Shown in pieces: positions 1 through 10,510 of a stretch of 64,000 nucleotides of DNA. A program made the position numbers and the translations under genes. Origin of the DNA: Chloranthus sessilifolius. Lineage: Eukaryota > Streptophyta > Magnoliopsida > Chloranthales > Chloranthaceae. The notes beneath the pieces were generated by a model, which was given only the letters and a program-made list of their open reading frames with translations, searched no databases and was not told where the DNA came from. Numbering within the stretch: position 1 is the first letter of the stretch; the number at the start of each line of letters is the position of its first letter. Where the stretch lies: assembly GCA_021018995.1 (NCBI GenBank), contig CM037590.1, positions 38,566,287 to 38,630,286 of the forward strand, in the 5' to 3' direction.

Positions 1-267
1 ACCAATCATCTGCAGGCACACCCTTATGGAAATCATTAGACTATTTGCCTTTCTTTTCTTCTTGTTCATCTGCTAGTCAAGCTGGACTTAGCTAATCACT
101 CCTTAAAATCCAATAGCTTGAAAAAGAGAACTTATAGACTAATCAAAGGGATGGATCCCATATAAGTTTGCAGCACTTTTCCTTTTGTTTGAGGTGTGAA
201 AATATATTGATTCAAGTGAAAAAAAATAAGATGAACCATCTGATCATGAATGGTCTTGTCATTGCAG
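1..267 (+). other. 3' part of a TBL intron
   Basis: This precedes the phase-0 acceptor at 267 and shows no coding similarity. The short minus-strand ORF over it is an antisense shadow of the TBL exon. Confidence 0.6.
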
Positions 268-1035
268 GCGGAGACTCCTACAAACTTATATGAGGACTGC
301 AAGGATCGATTCCGAACATGGTACTTCCCTTCACATAATTTCACACTCATGACCTTCTGGAGCAGATTCCTGGTACTCGGTGTAGAACGAGTAATAAACG
401 GTTCACCTTCGGCAGTGTTTGACATCCACCTAGACCAAATTGATGACAAGTGGACATCGAAACTCTTTGGGATCGACTACGCCATCATATCGGACGCTCA
501 TTGGTTCTTTAGGAAACTCTACTTACATGAGGGAAATAGCCTTGTTGGGTGTGTATACTGTACGGACCCGAACGTTACAGACTTCGGCCCTGCTTTCGCC
601 ATCAAAAGGGTCTTTCGGACCGCACTCGGGTTTATAAATGATTATAGACATGGGACAATAGTAACTATAGTAAGGACATTCTCACCAGCCCATTTTGAAA
701 ATGGATCATGGAATGGTGGGGGAACATGCAATAGGACTAAGCCCTTGAGTGAAGGAGAGTTGGGTTTGAGGGAGATGGAGTGGGAGATTAGATATGGGCA
801 AGTAGAAGAAGTTGAGAGAGTGAGAGAGGAAGGTGAGAAGAGAGGGAAGAGATTTAGAATTTTAGATGTGACCAAGGCTATGTTATTGAGGGCTGATGGG
901 CACCCTGGTTTACATTGGAACAAGATTGGGATGGATGGTTATAGTGATTGTGTGCATTGGTGTTTGCCAGGGCCCATTGATGTTTGGAATGAATTGCTAT
1001 TAGGCTTGCTCAATGCGGATTCAACCCTTCATTAA
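268..1035 (+). CDS. Trichome birefringence-like (TBL) protein, last exon (5' exons outside window)
   Basis: TBL/ESK1 proteins are Golgi type II membrane O-acetyltransferases that acetylate cell-wall polysaccharides such as xylan. The exon opens after an acceptor (ttgcag, 262-267) in phase 0 and reads 255 residues to a TAA. Visible family marks are DRFRTWYFPSHNFTL near the start, DYAIISDAHWFF, TFSPAHFENGSWN, LDVTKAMLLRADGHPGLHW, and the C-terminal DCVHWCLPGPIDVWN, whose DxxH supplies the catalytic Asp and His. The GDS motif and the membrane anchor belong to exons left of base 1. The C-terminal half is intact with no frameshift. It reads closest, from memory, to the TBL19-22 group, but paralogue and substrate cannot be fixed. 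An upstream in-frame ATG at 250 lies in the intron and is not a start. Confidence 0.92.
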   Translation, partial: AETPTNLYEDCKDRFRTWYFPSHNFTLMTFWSRFLVLGVERVINGSPSAVFDIHLDQIDDKWTSKLFGIDYAIISDAHWFFRKLYLHEGNSLVGCVYCTDPNVTDFGPAFAIKRVFRTALGFINDYRHGTIVTIVRTFSPAHFENGSWNGGGTCNRTKPLSEGELGLREMEWEIRYGQVEEVERVREEGEKRGKRFRILDVTKAMLLRADGHPGLHWNKIGMDGYSDCVHWCLPGPIDVWNELLLGLLNADSTLH

Positions 1036-1496
1036 GGGGAAATGGTGATTTTTAATGGTTAGGTGAGGTATTTGGCAAAGGGTGTCCAGGCGTTGGCACA
1101 GTGACAAAAAACTACAAGGGGAGCACATTTGGATGTTCTATGGAATAGCGATTTGATTTGGTATCAGCATTTGAGTGGCCCTATACATATGAAAAGGTGT
1201 TCTTGTTAGAAGTTTTTTAAAATTTCTCAAAATCCATTGATAATTTCGATATTACTGAAGAAGAAATTGATTTCGAGATGTGGGTTTTCTTGGAGAGTGC
1301 TGCTATTGTCGTGCCATATTTTTCTTCGAGCACACCAAACTTAAGACCTCTGCGAATTTTACATGAGTTTTTGGTGAGGCAATAGCAACAACATTCTCAT
1401 ATTTTATTTGCTGCATCGATATTCACGCACTTTAGATAGCTGATATGTGTGATTGATCGGTCCATTTCTTCACTTGGAAGCCTAGCTTCTTGTGAG
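1036..1496. other. TBL 3' flank, nothing recognised
   Basis: It contains the TBL 3' UTR and about 450 bases with no ORF above 75 residues and no element I recognise. Bases 1250-1375 read in one frame as an acidic stretch (DITEEEIDFEMW), which is not enough to call a gene. Confidence 0.4.
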
Positions 1497-1812
1497 GGGA
1501 AATTTATCCGACCGACCCAGTCAGATACACCTTTTACGTCACAGGCCCTATATTTTCACCTTTATCCAAACCGATCAGCTTTTAATCAAGCTATTTTCAG
1601 CTACCATAAAAAGTCAGAAATATCTCTTCTTACGCTTTTTTTCGTTTTATATAGTTTAAAATTTTAAATATTTACATTTATCTATATTTATACGATGTGA
1701 AACATGATCTATACCATCTGATTTGAAGGCCACAATATAAAATTAATGGTGCCAAAGATAGACAAGAAAAAAAGGCGATATTACTTCTTAAATTTATTTA
1801 TTTATTTTTAAA

Positions 1813-2180
1813 CAGTTGATGTCGACTCTTAACACAGTCGATGACAACTCTTAAAACAGTCGATGATAACTCTTAACATAGTTGGTACCGACTGTTTTAA
1901 GAGTCGACATCGACTGTTTAGACAGTCAGTATTGACTGTGTAAACAGTCGCTATTGATTGTTAAAAAAAAAAAAAAATTTATATAGTTGATGGACAGTCG
2001 CTATCGATTGTATAAACAGTCGATGTCGACTGTAAAAAAAAATAAAATTATTTTATTATTATTATTATTTTTTACAGTCGATGACGACCGTTTATACAGT
2101 CAATGATAACTATATAAACGGTCGATGTCACCTCTTAAAACAGTCGGTACCGATTGTGTTAAGAGTTGCCATCGACTGTT
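1813..2180. repeat. Array of imperfect ACAGTCGATGTCGACTGT palindromes
   Basis: About fourteen degenerate copies of a GTCGA-centred dyad lie inside the foldback element. They are spaced roughly 20-30 bases apart and interrupted by poly-A and TTA tracts. Subterminal or internal short palindromes of this kind often bind transposase in other families; that role here is inference. Confidence 0.7.
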
Positions 2181-2235
2181 TCAAAAAAAAAAGAAAAAAA
2201 AGAAAAATAAAAATAAAAAAAAGAAAATAAAAAAA

Positions 2236-2240
<5 letters not shown>

Positions 2241-2291
<51 letters not shown>
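2241..2291. repeat. (TA)n microsatellite
   Basis: An uninterrupted TA dinucleotide run of about 50 bases inside the foldback element. It creates artificial Tyr-Ile ORFs on both strands. Confidence 0.95.
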
Positions 2292-2297
<6 letters not shown>

Positions 2298-2586
2298 GAT
2301 GATATCGCCTTTTTTTCGTATCTGTCTTTGGCACCATCGATTTTATATTGTGGCTTTCAAATCAGACGGCATAGATGCCGTTTCACATTGCGTAAATATT
2401 AAAAAATGTAAATATTTAAAATTTTAAACTATATAGAACGAAAAAAAGTGTAAGAAGGGGTATTTATGACTTTTTGTGCTAGCTGAAAATGGCTTGGATA
2501 AAAGCTGGTCGGTTTGGATAAAGGTGAAAATATAGGGTCTCTTACGTAAAAGGTATATTTGACAGGATCGATCAAGTAAATTTCCC

Positions 2587-3180
2587 TTTTATTAGCAATG
2601 ACATTAAACTTGGCCGAGCTGCTTCAGGCTCTGCTATTTTTTAAAAGTTATAGTTTTGCCCGGTTGAATTGGTTTGTGATTTACTTTTGGGAGTTTTAAG
2701 ATCATAGTCTAAAGATATATGTTATCGAAGATTGAGAAAAGATCTTGCAGTAAATATCTTTCAAAATTAATTGTGAGCCAAAGGAGTGACACAGCGCTCT
2801 AGCTGCTCACCCAGCACCAACGCTATTTTCTAAGCCAAAACTTACGTCTAGACCGTGGCATCAAAGCCGTAGGCACTGTAGTTCTAGAGGAAGCTTGGGC
2901 TTGGGAGCCAGCAACCAAGGACATCCTAGCAAAACACGCTAGTTTTATAAACTATAAATTTAAGTGCTCCATCCAACGTACACATGCATTTTCTTATTTT
3001 TATCTAAGGGAAAAAAATAAGGTTGCAATCTATAGGTTTTCACACCATTTAAAGAAATTTCTTTGTGCACACTCATGATCTCTCTCCTTGGGTTGGTCTG
3101 AAATTATGATTACGTAGTCATAAAACCATCTCAGCCACAAACATTTAACAATAAAATAGTTTTTCAATTAAAAAACAACT
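2587..3180. other. No feature recognised
   Basis: AT-rich sequence with no ORF or repeat I can identify. Bases 2780-2940 are locally GC-richer but broken in all frames. Confidence 0.4.
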
Positions 3181-3184
3181 TTTA

Positions 3185-3238
3185 TTTGTCCTCTACGCTG
3201 TTTCCCACCTTTGTCTTTACAAGGTGTGGGTTGGATTA
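3185..3238 (+). mobile_element. SINE fragment, left part, cut by a copia element
   Basis: It matches the middle of the SINE at 46560-46760 (TCCTCTACGCTGTTTC, then TTTACAAGGTGTGGGTTGG). The match stops where the copia LTR begins and resumes near 5999, so the SINE was present before the retrotransposon landed. Confidence 0.65.
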
Positions 3239-3932
3239 TGTTAGTTAACCCTATGTTAATAGAAAATGGTATTGATAATGGCTCTGAGGCATGCAGTTCA
3301 TTACATTGTCTTAAAGACAATACTCCTCCACTCTGTCGGATAAACGAACATATAATAGGGTTCCCAATGAATCTGCCTTTACAATACAACAGAGCTCGGT
3401 CTCGCTAAGAACCGTATGTTCTTTTCTATATTGCACTTTTCAGAGAAAGAATCTGTCGCATAAATTTTCTGATACACAAAAAGATTCTTAAGAACGTAAG
3501 AAGAGGAAAAATAAATATTATTATTTATGTTGTATCTTGTATATCTTGTGTTTTTCTAACGGAGATCTTATCTCTATTTATAGAGAAAATTTTGAACCAT
3601 TGTGTCTTTTCATATTATAATGAAAAGATTTCAGATCTGTGTCTTTTCAGATAGCGTAAAAAGATAAATCGATTTCACTTGTGTCTTTTCAGATAACAGT
3701 AAAAAAATAAATTAATTTCACTTGTGTCTTTTTAGATTTGCGTGAAGAGATGCCAAACTTGCACTTTTCAACTCGTGATAAAAAGATAAATCAAAATTTG
3801 AAAATACACTTCTTCAAAGAGAAAATAATTTGACAAGTTTGTTATTGAATTATTATCAATATATATAATGATAATTTATAAGCTTAATTTTGAAATACTA
3901 AAATATATATTACTACACTAATATATATAATA
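3239..3932 (-). repeat. 3' LTR of the copia remnant
   Basis: It pairs with 5395-5998 over its whole length. Shared blocks include GTCTTAAAGACAATA, GAACCGTATGTTCTTTT, TTTTCTGATACACAAAA and TATCTCTATTTATAGAGAAAA. Extra imperfect TTGTGTCTTTTCAGAT repeats lengthen this copy. Confidence 0.75.
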
Positions 3933-4739
3933 TTCCCCCACTTGTTTCAAAAATAAAAAAAATTTGTGTATCAAAGCGATCATACTATGCATCAGCAGAG
4001 GTACCGATCGGTTTGAACCTTTGACTAGTACATACAACTCAAAGTTTATAACGACTTTAATTAGCTGATAGCTTTGAACTTAAAACCTGTCTAACAAACC
4101 AAAATTACATATACACTTACTATGACCTAAATCATTAGTAACATAAGGTTTGCGCTTTACAATCATGCGCTAAAATCCTAATTTCATGAATATCTTAGAG
4201 AAAGGACTGAATCTCTGTTGACGCGACTTTAATTCTATGCTCATATAGGTGAATCTGTCACGAGTGCTCTTGTAACTACTTTATTATCTCAATAAATGAA
4301 TGCCTACAGAATCATTAAGAGTTAAATTCATTCTTTCACGTTACAAGAGATGTGCACAAAATTTAACACCATAGGGATGACTAATAGGTAACATACCTTT
4401 ATACACTTTTAAGGGTCACGAAATAGTTTCTTATCTAGTTAAACTTAAGATTTGGGATCTCCAACTCTATTAAGTTGATGTTCAAATACTGTGCCTTTAA
4501 AGATATCGGTCTTAGCCTCATCCCCTTTGATGTTTTCAACATTGTATCTATGGGTAGTATTTTTGTAAGCTTCGAAGCCACTTTGTCTCTTTTACTCTCG
4601 CAAACAATATTATATACTCTAAATTTGTACTTGAATCAGAAGGACATGTTTGTTTCTAGACCTCCACGATACTGCTCCTCCTACCAAAGTAAAAATCCAT
4701 CCGCTTATAAATTTTGAATCAGAGGCATAAGAAATTCAA

Positions 4740-4930
4740 GTAGTATCAGTAAACCTCTCTAAGCATTCAGGTCTACCACTATATTGTAAAACTATAATGC
4801 ATAGTTCCTTTCAAGTATTTTAATATCCTACGAATAGCTTCCCAATGTTCCAACGCTGGGTTGCTGGTCGACTCAATACCCCACTATAAAAGCTATATTG
4901 AGTTTAGTACGCTTCATTAAATACATAAGA
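4740..4930 (-). pseudogene. Copia RT/RNase H junction remnant
   Basis: On the minus strand the sequence reads HWEAIRRILKYLKGTMHYSF, the conserved copia stretch after the reverse transcriptase core. It is followed after a frameshift by YSGRPECLE and preceded by a decayed LMKRTKLNIAF. Stops and frameshifts make it non-functional. Confidence 0.75.
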
Positions 4931-4933
4931 CTT

Positions 4934-5215
4934 CTATCTCTGTGACGATAAGCTGTAATTCCTGATCTTGTTCAAAAATTGATTTATCCTCATCCATTTA
5001 AAATCAAAATATTTAGAGACTAAAAAAGCCTTTGTACCTGTATCTGCAATTAGATACTTCGCTAATGAATCTAGAAAATCTTTAGTAATAGTGCACTTAT
5101 AGAATGTGTTGAATAACCTATCGTTCAATGTATTGAGGATGTGGTCTCGACAATTCTGATCATCATCCAACCATTTGAGTCGAGCATCTGATCGTCCAAT
5201 AGTTGTACTTCTCGC
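4934..5215 (-). pseudogene. Copia gag (UBN2-type) remnant
   Basis: The minus strand reads WLDDDQNCRDHILNTLNDRL and then AKYLIADTGTKAFLVSKYFDFKWM. This fits the copia gag pattern of a helical core in which an arginine/cysteine-rich helix leads into an AKEIWD-like helix and a KKYxVSRYLxF motif. The ORF is open from 5170 to 4934, and it is joined directly to RT remnants through a large deletion. Confidence 0.7.
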
Positions 5216-5394
5216 TGTTTCTGCTATAGAAATTGGTGGACATGTAGTGAGGACGTAAGCAATTTTAAATTATCGCAAGATAAATTGTACCTTTTACTAC
5301 CAATTTTTGAAATTTGACCCGCCAAATTGGTCAAGTTTGATGAGATCTTAATTCATGAATTTTCTGCTCTGAGCCATTAGAACGATCTATTGTC

Positions 5395-5998
5395 TTTATA
5401 TTGTTGATCAGATTGGTACTGAAAATAGCTCCGAGGTACATAGTTCACTACGTTGTCTTAAAGACAATAGATTTTTCTACGCTGTCGGATTAACGAAGAT
5501 GCAATAGGGTTCTCAGTGAATTTGCCCTCAGGATACAACATAGCCGGTCTCGCCATGAACCGTATGTTCTTTTTTAGATTGCACTTTCTAGAGAAAGAAC
5601 CTGTCACACAGATTTTCTGATACACAAAAGGATTCTTAAGAACGTGAGAAGAGAAATGGATGTTATTATTTCTATTGTGTCTTGTATGTCTTGTATTTTT
5701 CCAACAAAGATATTATCTCTATTTATAGAGAAAATTCTGAAATTGATTTCACTTGTGTCTTTTCAGAGGATTATGTTTTTTCAGATAACTGTAAAAAGAT
5801 AAATCAATTTTACTTGTGTCTTTTCAAATTTTCATGAAGAGATATCAAACTTGTGTCTTTTCAACTCATGGTAAAAAGATAAATCAAAATCTTAGAAGAT
5901 ACTTCTTCATGAATGATTATCAATATATATCTAATGATCATTTATAAACTTAATTTTGAAACACTAAAATATACATTAGTACATTAATATATATAACA
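5395..5998 (-). repeat. 5' LTR of the copia remnant
   Basis: It begins TGTTATATATATT on the minus strand at 5998 and pairs with the repeat at 3239-3932. The TATTTATAGAG box is shared by both LTRs. Confidence 0.75.
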
Positions 5999-6100
5999 CC
6001 CTCACCATTATAGTTGGTGCTCCGCAACTGTCACATGTGTATGCATGCCTGCCCTCGGCTCTAGAAGCTGTCTTGGCCGAATGGCCGTATAAAAAAAAAT
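5999..6100 (+). mobile_element. SINE fragment, right part, with A-rich tail
   Basis: It resumes the SINE consensus seen at 46680-46760 (CCCTCAC, then TGTCACATGTGTATGC, then GCCGAATGGC) and ends in an A-run at 6091-6098. With 3185-3238 it brackets the copia element. Confidence 0.65.
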
Positions 6101-6690
6101 CATCATCTCTCCCATCGCTTCTCTCTTTAATTGAGAATCTAAGAAATTGTTCTTTTAATTTGTTGGTGTACGCATAATATTAAACGGCAAAGATTTTTTT
6201 TTTTGTTTCTAATGATTTTAGGTGGCGGCCATTGATCAGTGACCAAATTTACCAATTGATATATCATCCTTAACTTAGTGACGTTAGACCCCAGTTTGTT
6301 ACTAATAATATATTGATGTACATATATTTAAATTAAACAATAGAAAAAAGCCAAAGTGCTAATCTTTGTCAAAATGAACTAAAAAAGCAGTAAGAATGAA
6401 GATCACTCATAAATATGATCCAATCGTGTTTAAGGACCGGTCTGAAAGTCAAATCGTAAACAATACGATTGGACGACGTGCAAAAAAGAAGAGAAATCAT
6501 AATCTCAGAAGACACTTGAGATTGGATAAATCGTATTGAGATACAATTGATCGAAAGAGCTAGGAATCGCACTTAATGAAGAAGAAATCGTATTTTACGA
6601 TTTTGTAAAAGCTCACATGTTGTTGCTGGAGATCACGTGGAGAAGATTGCACCGCCATGCACAGAATTAGAAGTTGTGTAATCCACGGAT
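6101..6690. other. No gene recognised
   Basis: AT-rich intergenic DNA; the short ORF at 6369-6572 shows no family feature. It leads into the LTR-like block that follows. Confidence 0.35.
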
Positions 6691-7560
6691 CTGAGAAGAT
6701 TGGCAAAAGAAATCCTGAAGATCTTTGCTGTTAAAATCAAGGAGAAGAGTCCTGCGCACATCTACTATCTAAAGCAAAAAAAATTATAATTAAAAGTTTT
6801 ATTATTTTATGGATCTTTTGTTTTTAGTAGTTTATTTTGTTTAGAATTCGAATAATGTAACCGACCCCTTATGATCCATAAATAAGAGGGCTCGACATAG
6901 AGAAAAACTTATCGACATAATTCTCAACATCAATTGACGACTAAGGTTGGGATCATGAAGGCCACTTTAGTTTAGTTTAGTTTAGATATCTAAAGTCTCT
7001 CGAGGGTAAATGACGATTGTGATCGGAGACTGGAAGAATAGAGTAGAGTATTCTTAGTTTCTCAGAAGCAATTGACGCTTATAACTGAGAGATGAAAAAT
7101 CTTTTTATTTGCTTGCTAGTTTAGATTTACTTTCATGCAATTTACTACTTTGTAAACATCTAATAGTTCTTGATTTTAATTGACGCCTAAGATTGGGAAT
7201 TTTCAGATTAATGTAATAGTATTTTCTTTTCCATCTTCAATTTTCTCAGTGTTTGATTGACGCCCTAACTCTGGAGAGTTGTAGATTAGTATAAATCTAT
7301 ATTAAATAATTCTAGTTTTTGATTGACGACCAAACTCTTAAAGGCTGAGATATAGTGTAACGATATTTTATTTTTCATAAATATCTGAGAACCAAAGGAA
7401 ACTGATTGATGACTAGGATCCAGAAGTTTGAAGATTTAAATTTATTTTTTTACACTTAGTTTAATTAAAAACTCATTCTTTACTCTTTAAAGGCAAATAA
7501 AAGTATTCAAAATTTCGACTTTCCTCGTGGGAATGATCATATCGCTAGTGTTATGATTTT
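6690..7560 (+). repeat. LTR-retrotransposon-like leader with repeated TTGACG units
   Basis: A TATA-like ATAAATAAG near 6880 is followed by at least five spaced copies of a motif close to ATTGACGNCTAAG (starts near 6933, 7071, 7179, 7255 and 7322, with a decayed copy near 7403). Spacing is irregular, 65-140 bases. The end (TTTCGACTTTCCTCGTGGGA, about 7515) resembles the region between a gypsy-type LTR and its coding part. No coding domain follows, so this is a solo or truncated remnant. Confidence 0.45.
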
Positions 7561-7610
7561 CATTGTGCATTTTCAATAGGTTAAGACAGAACGTAGATCA
7601 TAGAGCTGTC

Positions 7611-7997
7611 ACCCATTACTCTTTGGAAGAGTAGAAAAAAGCAATTGGTGCTCCTTGTTGCAAATGAATATGGGGAGAGAGAGAGAGAGCGAGAGAGAGA
7701 AAAAATGATTGGAGAAAGATAAAAGGGGCGTGTGCTCTTTGAAATAGGAAAAACAACCATCTTTAAAACAATATGATTTTTGAAAACATGAAAACATCCT
7801 TCTTTAAAAGTGCATGAAAAATTATGCTCTTTCAAAGAGAGCTGTTTTTCCTATTTCAAAGAGCAACCTCCCTTTTATCTTCTTCCAATCATCAACCTCC
7901 CTTTTATGTTCTTCCAATCATTTTTTCTCTCCCCACATTTCTTTGCAATAACAAAAAGCTGTTGCTTCTCTTTTCTACTCTTCCGAAGAGCAATGCC
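7611..7997. mobile_element. Foldback MITE of about 390 bp
   Basis: The left end (CATTACTCTTTGGAAGAGTAG) and the reverse complement of the right end (CATTGCTCTTCGGAAGAGTAG) match, and similarity runs inwards through TTGCAAA, the GA-rich tract, TTGGAAGAA and CTTTGAAATAGGAAAAAC. The two arms cover almost the whole element. The GA run (7672-7702) is part of the left arm. No transposase is present. Confidence 0.7.
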
Positions 7998-8205
7998 AAA
8001 CACAACCTTAGTTTCCACTAATATAGAATGCTTTTAGCGGGAGCCACTCATTTTTCTGTCCTTTCTTCACTCCTCAAATGACATGCAGTTAAAATGCATA
8101 TATTTAAGACTTAAAATACAATCTCTAACCAGCTAAATAACAAATTTTTAATAATTAAAATGCATATAATTAAGGGAGCGATAACTTACACATGAGATTT
8201 GTTAT

Positions 8206-8914
8206 TGTTAGGTTTAACTCCAACAAGTTTAGTCGCTCGAGTGGAAACTAAATTTGCTCGAGTGAGGTGAGCATGCAACAATAGCAAATTCTCTGGAAAA
8301 AGTTGCTCGAGCGACATACGCACTCTTGCAAGGGAAAAATTTCGAGTGTAAGTTGCTCAAGCGACACGCGAACGTCGAGTTACGTACAGAGTCCGATTTT
8401 TTAAGCAGTTTCTCTTGGATTAGAAGTAGGACTCGGGACTTCCATATAAAAGGAAAGCTCATGGACAAAAATGGCTAAGAGCTAGAGAGCTTTTAGAAGA
8501 GAAGGATTTTGGAGAGAGTTTTTCAAAAGAGAAAAACTTGGGTGAATACTTTGGAGAGGCAAGGTATTAAAGAATAGCTTGGGGATTGAAAATCCAACTG
8601 AAGTTATTCTTGTGTCGGAATCGTTGTTATATTCCGACAGATCTCTTCTCTGTTCTTTGAAGGATTACGTCATTGGTTTAACAACAGATTAGTTGTTGAA
8701 GATCGTGTTTGATCTTGTTTGAGAGTGCACTAGACAGAAGAGAGTGCATGTGTTGTAAACGTTCATAAATAATGCATATATTCCACTGGACGTAACCCTC
8801 GATTAGGTGAACCACGTAAATCTTACATTGTGTATGATTGTTTCTTTGCGCCTTTCTTATTTTTCTGCATTTATCCTGATCGGGTGTTCGGTAGAGTGGG
8901 TTGAATTCCTAACA
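8206..8914 (+). repeat. Ty1/copia 5' LTR
   Basis: The 709-bp LTR begins TGTTAGG and ends CCTAACA, a perfect 7-bp terminal inverted repeat. Its 3' end is followed two bases later by a primer-binding site. A TATA box (CATATAAAAGG) lies near 8445. The 5' third carries several CTCGAGCGA-type motifs, also seen in the solo LTR at 19705. No matching 3' LTR exists in the window. Confidence 0.85.
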
Positions 8915-8916
8915 AG

Positions 8917-8929
8917 TGGTATCAGAGTC
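8917..8929 (+). promoter_or_regulatory. Primer-binding site, initiator-Met tRNA type
   Basis: TGGTATCAGAGTC matches the usual plant LTR-retrotransposon PBS that pairs with the 3' end of initiator tRNA-Met. It fixes the LTR end at 8914. Confidence 0.9.
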
Positions 8930-8950
8930 AATTTCAGGTTTCATGCTACA

Positions 8951-9270
8951 ATGGCGATGAAGGTCTCGAATGCACGATTCGAGGTAGAGAAGTTTTCAGG
9001 GAAGAATAACTTCGCTCTGTGGCAAGTCAAAGTCACAAATCTCCTTGTCCGACAAGGCATTGAGGATGTTCCACTTGGGAAGGAGATGGAGAAGAAGGCA
9101 GAGACATCCGATGAAGAGTGAAACTCTATTAATAAAATAGTCGTAAGCACTATCCGATTGTACTTGTCCGATGAAGTTCTGTCTAACGTTCTTCATGAGA
9201 AGATGACCGTAAATTTGAAAAAAGATAAAATCTCTCTACCTGACAAAGTCGTCGTCCAATAGACTCTTCA
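8951..9270 (+). pseudogene. Copia gag N-terminal fragment, broken
   Basis: It starts with MAMKVSNARFEVEKFSG, then NFALWQVKVTNLLVRQG, the standard copia gag opening (substrate-like FxGxNFxxWxxxM). An in-frame stop follows EETSDEE-like sequence near 9120, and the frame resumes as NKIVVSTIRLYLSDEVLSNV before a second stop near 9259. Similarity ends around 9340, so the element is truncated and dead. Confidence 0.8.
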
Positions 9271-9340
9271 TGAAGAAACAACTCTACACCCTCTGTATAA
9301 AAGCTGATACGCGCATTCATAACCATTTGAGTTCTACTTA

Positions 9341-10510
9341 TCAGAAATCAGCAAATCAATAAGTTTATAACATTATTATCCTTAAAATATTTATATAATA
9401 TAAAAATGTGTATTTTGAAGTAGTCAACAAATATAATAAGGTAATATATACAAACACACAGGTAATCAACACAAACATCGAAGTAATAAACATGCAATAA
9501 TAAATGTAAAAAAGACTTGGGGATCTCGAGACCTTGAGCATACAATCAGACGAACGGTATGGTCAGTTTTCATTATATGTGGCACCGATCTAAAAAAAGT
9601 GACCCTAAAATCATGTGGCACTCATGACACTCAAACGCTGAATTTAGGGCTTTTTCTCATCTGTGCTGTGGAATAAAAAAATTGGCTATATTATGATACG
9701 CCAATGATCTCAAGAATCCTTGTGTGACAAAATATTTGGGCGAAAAACGAACTTCCCGTTGCTGTTGCAGATTAAAGAGGTCCCTGACGGGATGGGGTTT
9801 CGGTCAGGTCCGAACCAGGGGAACTTTAATTAGGGTTCGACGGATTTTAAAATGGTCGGATGCAAGAGATCCATATTAAACTAAGAAACTAGTGCATGCA
9901 TTAAGTTAGGAGCTACTAGCTAGTATGGGGTAACGGACCCCTCTATTCTTCAGATAAAGTGGGCCTCTCACCTTTCCTAGACAATGTACTCTATCTTTCA
10001 TCAACTGTGCCACTTGATATGAAGATAAGAACATCTAATTTTTTGGACATTTAAAAGTTAAAACAATGTTACTTGATTCGTTGGCTCGCTCGGTTTGAAT
10101 TCGGGTATTGTAATTTGTGATCTTCTAGATCGAAGTGAATCGAATTCGTTAAAAGTAAGATGAATTTTATATAAAGAATATTTTAATAAAATTTAAATAT
10201 AATTGTTAATACATAAATTTTAATTTTATGACTCTCAAAGTGATCAAATTGGGTTCAATCAACATTTTCCTTATTGATCACCTGTGTGTGCATCCATAGC
10301 GAACCGAATCGTGAACTAATTTGCAAGTAGCAAGATTACATCGAGAATTAGGTAACCATGATTTAAAACATTGTTATATAACACTAGTTATACAATTTAG
10401 ACTATTGTGTTGGTCTAAATTGTAATGAGTCTACTGACCTTAGTCTATAGGGTACGGGCTTTAGCAATTGAAGATTTAGTCTTTGCAACTGATAGTTTCA
10501 CTATTAACAT
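9341..10510. other. Transposon debris, no gene
   Basis: Bases 9550-9745 resemble one arm of the abundant palindromic MITE family (see 30395-30660). Bases 10075-10270 are a dispersed repeat also seen at 17360-17560 (shared GCTCGGTTTGAATTCGG-like start and AAAAATATTTTAATAAAA). The rest is unassigned. Confidence 0.4.

Larger units (their letters stand above)
1497..2586. mobile_element. Large foldback (inverted-repeat) element with internal palindromic repeats
   Basis: The left arm (about 1497-1790) and right arm (about 2300-2586) are reverse complements of each other. Both ends read GGGAAATTTA followed by a CCGACCGA/TTGATCGA-like stretch, and both arms contain the tracts for ATTGTGG, AGCTGAAAAT and TATATAGTTTAAAATTTTAAAT. 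The middle (about 1810-2180) has more than ten imperfect copies of a palindromic 18-mer, ACAGTCGATGTCGACTGT, separated by A/T runs. A (TA)n run fills 2241-2291. No transposase ORF is present, so it is non-autonomous. No clear target duplication was found. Confidence 0.75.
3239..5998 (-). mobile_element. Degenerate Ty1/copia retrotransposon, minus strand, internally deleted
   Basis: Two similar direct repeats of about 620-690 bp, 3239-3932 (3' LTR) and about 5395-5998 (5' LTR), flank 1.4 kb. In the minus orientation the 5' LTR opens TGTTATATATATTAATG. A primer-binding site resembling the initiator-Met tRNA complement (ATGGCTCAGAGC, near 5370-5382) follows it, and a polypurine tract (AAGTGGGGGAA, complement of 3933-3944) precedes the 3' LTR. 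Inside are a gag remnant and an RT/RNase H junction remnant. Protease, integrase and most of RT are deleted. Confidence 0.8.

Noticed and set aside
2125-2427. 100-codon ORF with Lys and Tyr-Ile runs
   Set aside because: It is created by poly-A and (TA)n tracts within a foldback element.
6966-6990. TTTAG repeats as possible telomere-like sequence
   Set aside because: Only four TTTAG units, not TTTAGGG, and no other telomeric sign.
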